Shown here in pieces: positions 16,306-23,678 of a stretch of DNA of 64,000 nt (its first letter is position 1; each line of letters opens with the position of its first letter). The notes under the pieces are model-generated. The model saw only the letters and a list, made by a program, of their open reading frames with translations. It was not told where the DNA came from and made no database searches. The translations under genes and the position numbers were made by a program. Source of the stretch: Armatimonadota bacterium (GTDB lineage Bacteria; Armatimonadota; Fimbriimonadia; Fimbriimonadales; Fimbriimonadaceae); contig JAFDWS010000001.1 in NCBI GenBank assembly GCA_018268375.1, positions 253,375 through 317,374 of the forward strand. The letters are read 5' to 3'.

Positions 16306-17181
16306 ATGCCCAGGCTCGTTTGGCTCAACGGCTGTTTGTCGCCCCTCGAGGAAGCCACGACGTCCGCCGCCGACCACGCCCATTTGTACGGCGACGGCTT
16401 GTTCGAAGGCATCCGCATCTACGGTAGGCGGGTCTTCAAACTCGACGAACACCTTGACCGCCTTTACCATGGCTGTAACTACATGGGGTTCGAGATGGTC
16501 ATCGACCAGCCGAAACTCCGGGCCATCGTCCTCGACGTATGCCGCAAAGCCAACGAGGACAACGGTTACATTCGGTTGAACGTCACTCGCGGTTCGGGCC
16601 TTGGCCTCGACCCCCGCGCCGTCAAGAGTGAGCCCAATGTGATGGTCATGGTCTCTACGCTCAACCTCTATCCGCCGGAGGCTTACGCAAAAGGCTTGGA
16701 CGTTGTGACCACGTCGTTCCGTGTGGCGCCGGCCGACAGTCTGGATCCGCGCGTGAAGTGCATCGGGCGCTATGCGAGCAACATCCTTGCGAAGATGGAA
16801 GCGAACAAGCAGGGGGCTGGCGAGGGACTGTTGCTGAACAATCAGGGCTACGTGGCCGAGTGCACCGGTGACAATGTGTTCACGCTGAAGGACGGCGTCA
16901 TCTCCACCCCGCAGCCCTCGAGCGGAATCCTACGCGGAATCACGCGCGACACCGTCACTCAGCTTGCCCGTGGCGCAGGATATGAGGTCGTCGAATGCAA
17001 CATGACGCGGTACGACCTCATTGAGGCGGACGAGGCGTTTCTTACCGGGACCGCCGCTGAAGTCATCGCCATGGTGAGTCTCGATGGCCGCCACATTGGA
17101 GACGGCAAGCCTGGGCCCGTCACCCAGAAGCTGATCGGCCTCTTCCACGAGCACACGAAGACCGGCGTTGCGTTCGACTGA
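16306..17181 (+). CDS. ilvE: Branched-chain amino acid aminotransferase (class IV)
   Basis: 291 residues. A PLP enzyme that makes Leu, Ile and Val from their 2-oxo acids with glutamate in the cytoplasm. Seen: the N-terminal HLYGDGLFEGIRIYGRRVFKLDEHLDRL, the PLP lysine in DPRVKCIGRYASN (Lys151), EANKQGAGEGLLLN, and the C-terminal FLTGTAAEV followed by a Gly-rich turn. Class IV also includes D-amino acid and aminodeoxychorismate enzymes; the FEGIR and GTAAEV motifs favour IlvE. TACACT ends 7 nt before the ATG and there is no Shine-Dalgarno site. leuA of the same pathway lies at 59812. Confidence 0.9.
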   Translation: MPRLVWLNGCLSPLEEATTSAADHAHLYGDGLFEGIRIYGRRVFKLDEHLDRLYHGCNYMGFEMVIDQPKLRAIVLDVCRKANEDNGYIRLNVTRGSGLGLDPRAVKSEPNVMVMVSTLNLYPPEAYAKGLDVVTTSFRVAPADSLDPRVKCIGRYASNILAKMEANKQGAGEGLLLNNQGYVAECTGDNVFTLKDGVISTPQPSSGILRGITRDTVTQLARGAGYEVVECNMTRYDLIEADEAFLTGTAAEVIAMVSLDGRHIGDGKPGPVTQKLIGLFHEHTKTGVAFD

Positions 17182-17200
17182 ACCCCCGTTAGAGGAAGCC

Positions 17201-17386
17201 GTGGAGCGTGCGCTCCCTGGATTTGGACGCTTTTTCGCCGCCTTGCGAACCGAACCGGAGCGACAGGGAGTCTGTCCATTGTGCGGTTGGTCCGTGCGTG
17301 ACTATCAGGAGACCGAACTCTTTGGCTGTGGTTTGTGTTACTCCTCTCTGGCCGTTACGCCGGTCACCGGCGCGACCGACCCCTGA
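17201..17386 (+). CDS. Small zinc-ribbon protein resembling the McsA/UVR zinc module
   Basis: About 61 residues from GTG at 17201, with AGAGGA a few bases upstream; a TTG at 17168 overlapping ilvE is an alternative start. It contains CPLCGWSVRDYQETELFGC followed by GLCYSSL, a four-Cys pattern (CxxC...CxxC with GC-CY) that closely follows the zinc module of McsA, the activator of the McsB arginine kinase. McsA normally has two such modules plus a UVR motif, so this is at most a single module. No mcsB or clpC is nearby; the role is unknown. Confidence 0.6.
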   Translation: MERALPGFGRFFAALRTEPERQGVCPLCGWSVRDYQETELFGCGLCYSSLAVTPVTGATDP

Positions 17387-17431
17387 CCTCGACCGGGCGG
17401 TGGACTAACTTTGGTATCTTTACGAGCGAAC

Positions 17432-18223
17432 ATGACTTGGAAACGTGCTGCACTCCTCTCTAGCATTCTTGGAAGCTTCGTCCTTGCGGGAGGATGCGGT
17501 GGATCGGGCGGGGGCACTGGCCAGAAAGACCCGGTCATGATCGTGGCCAACGCCTGCAGCGATCCAGGCAACCTCGCGTACTTCTTCAACGACACTCAGT
17601 ACGGTGGCAACCTCGCGTACCGTCATTTGAGCCTTCCCTTCACCCTGACCTTCCGGTCAGCCGAAGAGGGGGCGTGGGACTGTTCCCTTGAAGAGCCTGA
17701 CCGCAGCGTTCAATACGACATCCAAGGCAAGCTCTTTGAGAAGGACACGACGACCATTTGCGCAGCGGTCGGCGAGAAAAACCCCACAGACGACAACGAA
17801 GGTTTGCGCCTCTTGAAGCGCCTCCAGACCAGCTTCTTCAACCCGGATCGAACGAAGCCGGTCGGTAACCGGGCGCGGCTCTTCATCCTCCACGCGTTCA
17901 ACCGTCAGAAAAACTTCAACACCCCCGATCTGACCTTCCAGACCTTCGGCGACAACCCGCAGTTCCAGTCCGACAACATCGTCTACTCGAAGTGGGTCAC
18001 GCTGGAAGTCGACTCTGGCCGTTACAAGTCCAACCCTAACGACCCGCTCTCGGACAACCACTTCATCGCGAAGGACACCAACGCAGATGGCGTCTTCGCC
18101 GAGAACCCCGACGTCACACTAAAGCCCGGTTCGCTCTATGTGGTCATGATCAGCGGCATCGAAGACCCGAATCCGAACGTCCACCAAAACATCGCGTTCA
18201 TCGAAATTCCGGCCAAGGACTGA
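17432..18223 (+). CDS. Putative lipoprotein of unknown function
   Basis: 263 residues. An N-terminal signal with lipobox (VLAGGC, then GGSGGG as a flexible linker) indicates lipid anchoring. The mature part is rich in Asn, Asp and aromatic residues with a DTNADGVFAENPD segment, like a calcium-binding turn. A segment (FILHAFNRQKNFNTPDLTF) suggests a beta-sandwich. No family is recognised. I start at ATG 17432; an upstream TTG at 17411 would only lengthen the charged N-region. Confidence 0.6.
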   Translation: MTWKRAALLSSILGSFVLAGGCGGSGGGTGQKDPVMIVANACSDPGNLAYFFNDTQYGGNLAYRHLSLPFTLTFRSAEEGAWDCSLEEPDRSVQYDIQGKLFEKDTTTICAAVGEKNPTDDNEGLRLLKRLQTSFFNPDRTKPVGNRARLFILHAFNRQKNFNTPDLTFQTFGDNPQFQSDNIVYSKWVTLEVDSGRYKSNPNDPLSDNHFIAKDTNADGVFAENPDVTLKPGSLYVVMISGIEDPNPNVHQNIAFIEIPAKD

Positions 18224-18308
18224 CCCGGGTTTTCTGCGGGCATTTCGTCTGTGCGACGGGTTATACTGGCCCGTCGCGCTCCTTTTTGGAACCTGCGCAC
18301 GTCCTCTT

Positions 18309-18854
18309 ATGTCGGGCAGTCAGCACGAAGACTCTCTCGCCGAAAGGCGTTGGCTCAACGCATTGGCCAAGGGTGATCCAACCGCCCTTGGAGGGCTCTA
18401 TGAGCTTTACGGCGAAAAGATCTTCCGGTACACCTTTCGGATGCTTGGCAACCGGAGCGACGCCGAAGACGCGACAGCCGAGACCTTTCTCAGGGTCTTG
18501 CGCAGGTCTGCGGAACTTCGTGCCGACGGCGCCTTTCGGACATGGTTGTTCCGTATCGCCAGGAACCTGTGCATCGACAAGATGCGGCAGCACCGACTGT
18601 TGGAACTGCCGACCGATGCGCACTATACTGGAACGGAAGACCGCGCGACGTTGCGAGTGACGGTTCAGCAGGCGCTCAGTGAGTTGCCGATCGAATATCG
18701 TGACCCGTTGGTGTTGTGCGACTTGGAGGACGTCTCGGCCAAGGAAGCGGCAGAGATCCTTCAAATCAGTGTCCCAGCGTTGAAATCGCGGTTGTACCGG
18801 GGCCGGAGGGCCCTGAGAGACCGCCTGGGTGGATCAATAGAGAAACTGACATGA
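18309..18854 (+). CDS. ECF-type RNA polymerase sigma factor
   Basis: 181 residues, typical for sigma-70 group 4. Region 2 is at about residues 25-95 (LYELYGEKIFRYTFRMLGNRSDAEDATAETFLRVL, then FRTWLFRIARNLCIDKMR). Region 4 is at about 115-170 (LSELPIEYRDPLVLCDLEDVSAKEAAEILQISVPALKSRLYRGRRALRDRL). It directs RNA polymerase to a specific promoter set. Its stop overlaps the start of the next gene (ATGA), typical for a sigma/anti-sigma pair. A TATACT box lies about 42 nt upstream of the ATG. Confidence 0.92.
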   Translation: MSGSQHEDSLAERRWLNALAKGDPTALGGLYELYGEKIFRYTFRMLGNRSDAEDATAETFLRVLRRSAELRADGAFRTWLFRIARNLCIDKMRQHRLLELPTDAHYTGTEDRATLRVTVQQALSELPIEYRDPLVLCDLEDVSAKEAAEILQISVPALKSRLYRGRRALRDRLGGSIEKLT

Positions 18855-19135
18855 ACGAGTTCTATAACAAACTGGTTGACCTTTATGCCGGAGGCGAGCT
18901 TACGGAAGAGCTCTCCGACGAGATGGAAGCGGAGGCGCTCAAGAACGGCGCGCTCGCCCAGGACATGTTCACTTTGCGCAAGACGGTCGAAGCGCTCCAA
19001 TCCTTGCCCTCGCCTGACTTGACTGAAGAGTCCGACTATCGGATACTGCTCAAAATGCAGATACAGGGCACGGAGGTCCGCCGCAAGTCGCCAGAGTCCT
19101 CCCACTGGCAGTATCATCTGCTCATCCAATCCTAG
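18851..19135 (+). CDS. Small partner of the ECF sigma factor, possible anti-sigma factor
   Basis: 94 residues translated from an ATG overlapping the sigma-factor stop (ATGA). The N-terminus (LVDLYAGGELTEELSDEMEAEALKNG) resembles the first helices of anti-sigma domains of the ASD/zf-HC2 type, but no HxxxCxxC zinc motif is present and no transmembrane helix follows. It may be a soluble, minimal anti-sigma protein; the link is inferred from gene order. dnaN starts 12 bp after it, so the three genes could share a transcript. Confidence 0.6.
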   Translation: MNEFYNKLVDLYAGGELTEELSDEMEAEALKNGALAQDMFTLRKTVEALQSLPSPDLTEESDYRILLKMQIQGTEVRRKSPESSHWQYHLLIQS

Positions 19136-19146
19136 CCACGCGTGCC

Positions 19147-20247
19147 ATGAAAGCCACTCTCACTCGGAAAGACCTCGCCAACGCCCTCTCGATCGCAGCC
19201 TCAGCGAGCAGCCAACGCTCTTCGCACCCGGTGCTCCAGTCCATCAAACTCGAGGCGGCCGGCGCCACCCTTAACTTGACTGGGTGTGACGGCGAAATGT
19301 GGGCGTATGCCACCGCTGCCGCCAATATCGAGACACCTGGCGCGGTCTGCGTGCAGCAGAGGCTTCTCTCCGAGATCGTCAACGCACTTTCCGATGGAAT
19401 GGTGGATCTCGAGCTCGAGGGCACTGTCGTCTATCTGCGCGCCAACCAGTCCGAGTGGAAACTCCTGGCCCTTCCGGCCGAAGAGTTCCCCCCCATTGCC
19501 GAGGTGGCGCAGGAGTCGCAGCTCACGATGCCCATGGGAGACTTTAGGGCCGCCGTGGATTCCGTGGCGTTCGCCGTCTCCGACGACATGAGCCGAGCCT
19601 ATTTGACGGGCGTCCTCTTCAGCTACGACGGTCAAGTGTTGACCATGGTGGCCACCGACACCCATCGGCTCGCTGTCAACCGAATGCACCGCGAGGGCAT
19701 CGGTTCGCCCCTGACAGCCATCGTCCCTGAGAAAGCGCTCAGGACGATCAAGCAACTTCCTGTCGCTGAGGACGAAGGCATCACGGTTTGCTTCGACTCG
19801 ACGCGGTTGATGGTCGATGTCGGTTCGGCGAAGATGGTGGCGCAACTGCTCACCGGAACCTATCCGAACTGGGAGCGGGTCGTGCCGCAGGAGTTCACGA
19901 GGATGTGGACGATCGACCGTACCGAACTCTACGAGAACGTGAAGCGGGCCATGATCCTAGCCCGTGACAACGCCAACCGAGTCCGCTTCAGTGGCCAGGG
20001 CGACCGTGTCGTGATCTCAGCCCGGAGCGAAGACCGTGGAGAGGCCAAAGAAGAGGTCGCTATCATTAGCAAGAACGGCGAGGTCGAAATCGCATTCAAC
20101 GGACGCTACGTTATGGATGCGCTGCAATCCCTACCGACCGACGGGATCGTGGCAGAAATGACTGAACCGTCCCGACCGGCTGTCTTCCGGCCGTCTGACG
20201 GTGGCGAAGACCGCTTCTGCGTCGTCATGCCGATGGCCCTCGGCTAA
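19147..20247 (+). CDS. dnaN: DNA polymerase III sliding clamp (beta subunit)
   Basis: 366 residues, normal length. Three successive clamp domains are visible: MKATLTRKDLANALSIAAS near the start, the second beginning around SQLTMPMGDFRAAVDSVAFAVSDDMSRAYLTGVLF with VATDTHRLAVN, and the third ending in the typical PSRPAVFRPSDGG and VVMPMAL tail. It forms the ring that tethers the polymerase to DNA. dnaA and recF, its usual neighbours, are absent here; instead an ECF sigma pair precedes it. Its stop overlaps the convergent merC-like gene by 4 bp. Confidence 0.96.
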   Translation: MKATLTRKDLANALSIAASASSQRSSHPVLQSIKLEAAGATLNLTGCDGEMWAYATAAANIETPGAVCVQQRLLSEIVNALSDGMVDLELEGTVVYLRANQSEWKLLALPAEEFPPIAEVAQESQLTMPMGDFRAAVDSVAFAVSDDMSRAYLTGVLFSYDGQVLTMVATDTHRLAVNRMHREGIGSPLTAIVPEKALRTIKQLPVAEDEGITVCFDSTRLMVDVGSAKMVAQLLTGTYPNWERVVPQEFTRMWTIDRTELYENVKRAMILARDNANRVRFSGQGDRVVISARSEDRGEAKEEVAIISKNGEVEIAFNGRYVMDALQSLPTDGIVAEMTEPSRPAVFRPSDGGEDRFCVVMPMALG

Positions 20248-20681
20248 GCACCGGCTTCTTCGTGCCGGCTTTCCACGCACGCGTGACACGAGCATGCGTG
20301 CGTTTTTGTCATCCGGGCGTTCAAGACGTGGAAGGCCACAAGGGTCAAACCACCTCCGGCTGACAGCAAGTGGCCAAGCGTCTCAAGCGGAGAGAGTTCT
20401 GCGTGCCTTCCCGCCATCCAGTGCCCAAACCCCACGAGCGATAGCCCGGTCGCAAAGAGGACGCCTGGCCAGAAGCTGCGATGCAACCGCCACCCCCGGA
20501 CGGCCGCCCAAACCCCGAAGACCACAGCCATGGCATAAAAACTGACCTCCACCCACGGCTCATGAAGAAAGGCGAGCCCTATCAGCGGGAGCACGGTGAC
20601 AAGCAACCCGACCGCCGCACAGTGCACCGCGCAGACGAAACTGGCGATCGCACCCGCTCGGTCCGCGTCGAACTTGGCCAT
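20244..20681 (-). CDS. MerC-domain membrane protein
   Basis: 145 residues with four predicted membrane helices. MerC-like features are ASFVCAVHCAAVGLLVTVLP in helix 1, with Cys and His placed as in the mercury-uptake protein, then a Trp-rich loop and helices around 40-60, 70-85 and 100-118. The soluble tail contains HACSCHACVES, a likely metal-binding cluster. MerC domains occur in mercury transporters and also in many proteins outside mer operons; with no merA or merR nearby, mercury transport is not established. Confidence 0.75.
   Translation of the reverse strand: MAKFDADRAGAIASFVCAVHCAAVGLLVTVLPLIGLAFLHEPWVEVSFYAMAVVFGVWAAVRGWRLHRSFWPGVLFATGLSLVGFGHWMAGRHAELSPLETLGHLLSAGGGLTLVAFHVLNARMTKTHACSCHACVESRHEEAGA
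20275..20308 (+). terminator. Terminator of dnaN embedded in the convergent merC-like gene
   Basis: Perfect 8-bp stem ACGCACGC/GCGTGCGT (20275-20282 with 20296-20303) followed by TTTTG on the plus strand, 28 nt after the dnaN stop. The same bases encode the Cys/His-rich tail of the merC-like protein on the minus strand. Confidence 0.75.
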
Positions 20682-20705
20682 TAATGCAAGGTTATGGCAT
20701 ATGGT

Positions 20706-22472
20706 CTAGCGCCGGTTAGGGACGCGAAGGGTCTTCTCTGCCAGCGAAATCTCCTTGTAGAGCTTGTCCGCCCGCTCTTTGATGGTCTCCAAGTGAGTGT
20801 CGTTGACATTGAGGAGCGCAGGCAAAATGGATTTGTCGCGGTAGAGCTCGCCGACGTCGAGAGCGCGCGAAGCGGCCTTGCCGTCAGTACTAGAAAGAAG
20901 ATTCATTAGGCCGGTCAACCCGTTAGCGTCAGCCAAGAGCTTCCGCTTGCCGTCCGGCACCGCCTTGAGCAAACAAGTGGCCGCGGCCTCGATGAGGTCC
21001 GCGTTGCCGCTCCGGCACAGGGCGTTGAACAGGTCGGCTGCATGGGCGGCCTCGTCTGAGCCCGAATCGTCACTAAAGCACTCCTTCGTCAACTCGGCCG
21101 TGTTCTTAGTCAGCCAGCCGGCCAGAACCTTGGGGTCTTTGCTTGCCCACTCATCGACGAACCAGTCGGTTGCCTCGGTCGAGGCAGAAGCGCCGATGGC
21201 CGCACTGGGCTCGAAGCAATTCTTGAACTCGGCGGCACCGAGGTCTGTCATCGTCGCCGTGTGGACTTCGTACAGTCCTCTCAGCATCATTCCGTAGGTC
21301 GGGCGCGGCAAAAGGATCCGGCCCATTTCCTCCTTCGAGGCTCGGTCCGTCAGTATCCAAAACCTGACCTGGTCCCACGGGCCCTTAAAGTGCTCCTGCT
21401 CCACCATCTTCGCCAGCGGAACGATCCCCGGATCGCTGGGCAAGGCGATCCGATAAGCCAGGCCAGCCTTCGGCTCGTGCTTGCGCATGTTGAGGCAAGC
21501 CGCCCGGGCGGTCACTGACGTGGTGAGAGCCGAAACGGGGTCGGGGGTGTTCAAGGAGACGCGGACAGGAACCGACGCCGAAGCCAGCCCCGGGCATTTG
21601 AACGTAACCGTCTCGCAGATCGCCTCGTTCTGCGCTGACCCGTCTTCGCACTCGAAACACGTTCCCGCACCGATCGTGACCGTGCAATCCTGAGCCGAGG
21701 TGTTCGTGCAACTGACCGAGCACGAGTCCATGCTCGTACACTCGACCTTGATGCCCATGTCGTCAATGGTCTTGCTCGTGGCGAAGGTCTCCTTCCCGCC
21801 TTGCTCGATCCAGACTCCCGCACCCTCCTTCTCCGTCTGAACCACGGAGCAAAGGCACTTCACGTCGGTCTTGGGCTCCGACAGATCGCCCACAGGGACG
21901 GTGATCGATCCATAGTCGCAAGTCCCTGCGGGGCCCTTGACAAGGATCTTTGTTCCATTCGGGCCGGGATCGTTGCGGAAGAACTGGTACTTGATCTTCA
22001 CGAGATACGTCTTCCCGTTCTGATACCGGTAGCTGACCGAGCAAGGGTCGGTGCACCAATGCTTCAGGTCGTAAGACTTCTCCTTTCCCTTGAATTCATT
22101 CTTCAGCACTTCGTGTATCCGCTGAATGATGGGAAAAGTCACGTTGGGCAAGCCCATCTTTTGGCCGTCGTTCGCGATTTCCTTGCCTGGAATCCACGCC
22201 GACGAAACCCCGATCTTGAATTTGTGGATCGCCGTGCACGGCCCATCGCAACTCTTGTCGCACGCTTCGTGGAGGGCGTGCTTCTTTCCGCGGCAAGGAC
22301 TAGCACAATAGGCCGTTGCAATGACCCTCTCCTCTTGAGGTTCGAGCACAGTCGTGTACTCGATCCAGTTCTCAGGTTGGATGTTGTAAGTCTGCTTGCC
22401 AAAAGTGGGCGGATCCTGGAGTGGCGCCGGATGAAGGAAGGCGACGGCCAGGGACACGGCCAGGCTCAACAT
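20706..22472 (-). CDS. Large Cys-rich secreted protein, family not recognised
   Basis: 588 residues with a signal peptide (MLSLAVSLAVAFLHPAPLQ). The first 290 residues hold more than 20 cysteines, many in pairs (CASPCRGKKHALHEACDKSC, CTDPCSVSY, CLCSVV, SVSCTNTS, CFECEDGS), implying a disulfide-stabilised extracytoplasmic region. The C-terminal half is helical with Ala/Leu-rich, HEAT-like stretches (NADLIEAAATCLLKAVPDG and after). No enzyme motif is visible. CATAAT ends 5 nt before the ATG with no ribosome site. It is a single gene between merC and tRNA-Arg. Confidence 0.75.
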   Translation of the reverse strand: MLSLAVSLAVAFLHPAPLQDPPTFGKQTYNIQPENWIEYTTVLEPQEERVIATAYCASPCRGKKHALHEACDKSCDGPCTAIHKFKIGVSSAWIPGKEIANDGQKMGLPNVTFPIIQRIHEVLKNEFKGKEKSYDLKHWCTDPCSVSYRYQNGKTYLVKIKYQFFRNDPGPNGTKILVKGPAGTCDYGSITVPVGDLSEPKTDVKCLCSVVQTEKEGAGVWIEQGGKETFATSKTIDDMGIKVECTSMDSCSVSCTNTSAQDCTVTIGAGTCFECEDGSAQNEAICETVTFKCPGLASASVPVRVSLNTPDPVSALTTSVTARAACLNMRKHEPKAGLAYRIALPSDPGIVPLAKMVEQEHFKGPWDQVRFWILTDRASKEEMGRILLPRPTYGMMLRGLYEVHTATMTDLGAAEFKNCFEPSAAIGASASTEATDWFVDEWASKDPKVLAGWLTKNTAELTKECFSDDSGSDEAAHAADLFNALCRSGNADLIEAAATCLLKAVPDGKRKLLADANGLTGLMNLLSSTDGKAASRALDVGELYRDKSILPALLNVNDTHLETIKERADKLYKEISLAEKTLRVPNRR

Positions 22473-22502
22473 GGCCCATTATGTCTAAACCGTGTAAGGA
22501 AG

Positions 22503-22578
22503 TGGCGCGCTCGAGAGGATTCGAACCTCCGACCCCCAGCTCCGCAAGCTGGTGCTCTATCCACTGAGCTACGAGCGC
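22503..22578 (-). tRNA. tRNA-Arg (anticodon GCG), CCA encoded
   Basis: All arms fold on the minus strand. The acceptor GCGCTCG pairs with CGAGCGC. The D-arm GCTC...GAGC encloses AGTGGATA. The anticodon stem CCAGC/GCTGG carries loop TTGCGGA, giving anticodon GCG. The variable loop is five bases, and the T-arm GGAGG/CCTCT carries TTCGAAT. G73 and an encoded CCA end the molecule. GCG reads CGC (and CGU by wobble) directly, unlike the usual bacterial ACG tRNA-Arg, which is edited to inosine. Confidence 0.93.
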
Positions 22579-22678
22579 ACAGAGGCTGGATTGTACCAGG
22601 AGGAGCCTTCTCTGCCTCCGGGCCAGGAAATCCCGGGACACCTGAAACTTTTCGGGCGCTCCTGACGCTCAAGTATTC

Positions 22679-22996
22679 ATGGCGCTGCAACAGTCGATGG
22701 CACAGTCTCCCGTCCGCTTGAGCACCGTCGTCCTCGTGACGGTGGCGATGTGCGATCTCGTCTCGACCCTTTTCTGGCTCAATTCGGGCCAAGGGGAGGG
22801 CAACGCCTTCTTCGCCGAGCTCGCCCGCCATGGCTCCTTCGCCTTTTCCTTCGCAAAGCTCGCCTTCTTGATCCTGCCTCTGGCCTTGATTGAATGGGCA
22901 CGAAAGCGACGTCCTATCACCGCAGAATTGGGAACATGGGTCGCAGCCGGCGCCTACCTCTACCTGTGGGGCGGGCACGTGCTGACCCTTCGGTGA
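22679..22996 (+). CDS. Small three-helix membrane protein (DUF5658-like)
   Basis: 105 residues. Helix 1 is at about 14-34 (VVLVTVAMCDLVSTLFWL), helix 2 at about 55-74 (FSFAKLAFLILPLALIEW) and helix 3 at about 85-103. The arrangement, with Asp in helix 1 followed by ...FW(L)N and a Lys in helix 2, is like DUF5658 proteins of unknown function. An ATG at 22697 is an alternative start. It lies 45 bp before rplY. Confidence 0.65.
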   Translation: MALQQSMAQSPVRLSTVVLVTVAMCDLVSTLFWLNSGQGEGNAFFAELARHGSFAFSFAKLAFLILPLALIEWARKRRPITAELGTWVAAGAYLYLWGGHVLTLR

Positions 22997-23041
22997 GCGG
23001 CTTTTTCAACGGACACACGTCTTAGAATCGTAGAGGAATTT

Positions 23042-23674
23042 ATGGACGCTCTCAACGTGCAAGAACGCGGCAACGCTAAGCCCCACCAACTCAGACGCGA
23101 CGGACTCACTCCGATCGGCCTCGTCGAAAAGGGCAAACCGACCCGCAAGATGCAGGCGGACACGAAGTCCCTCCGCGACGCGATCTCCCACGCCCAGGGC
23201 ATTGGGATCATCGAAATTCAGGTCGAGGGTGAGTCCAAAAGGCGGACTGTCTTTCTCAAGCAAGTCGACCGCATCCCGCACACGCCCCAGATCCTCAACG
23301 TCACCCTCAACGAGATCAGTAAGAACGAGGTCATGACGGCCGACGTCCACGTCAATGCCGTGGGCACTCCTCCCGAAGTCGCCAAGGGAACCGGCGTTCT
23401 TGTCGCTGGTCACAGCACGATCAAATTGAAGGGCAAGCACTCCGACCTGCCCGGGCACCTCGACGTCGACGTCTCCCACCTCGAACCTGGCGGTAGCATC
23501 CATGCCGGTGCCCTGCAACTTCCGAACGGCGTCGAACTGGCGAGTTCGCCAGATACGACGCTGTTCTCGGTGACCCACCTCCGCACGGCCGAGCCAGAAG
23601 CCGCGCCAGCGGCCTCCGATGAGGCCCCGACAGGGGCGGAATCCAGCGCAGCTCCAGAAGAACCCCAGGAATAA
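23042..23674 (+). CDS. rplY: 50S ribosomal protein L25 (Ctc form)
   Basis: 210 residues, the long Ctc/TL5 form with an L25 domain and a second beta domain. It binds 5S rRNA. Seen: LNVQERGNAKPHQLRRDGLTPIGLVEKG at the N-terminus, IEIQVEGESKRRTVFLKQVDRIPHTPQILNVTLNEI in the middle, and the second-domain block LPGHLDVDVSHLEPGGSIHAGAL. The tail is acidic and Ala/Glu-rich. AGAGGA lies just upstream of the ATG with TAGAAT before it. It ends 4 bp before the convergent smc. Confidence 0.93.
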   Translation: MDALNVQERGNAKPHQLRRDGLTPIGLVEKGKPTRKMQADTKSLRDAISHAQGIGIIEIQVEGESKRRTVFLKQVDRIPHTPQILNVTLNEISKNEVMTADVHVNAVGTPPEVAKGTGVLVAGHSTIKLKGKHSDLPGHLDVDVSHLEPGGSIHAGALQLPNGVELASSPDTTLFSVTHLRTAEPEAAPAASDEAPTGAESSAAPEEPQE

Positions 23675-23678
23675 GCCG

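Noticed and set aside
20244..20681. Mercury resistance operon
   Set aside because: Only a MerC-domain protein is present; no merA, merR, merT or merP nearby.
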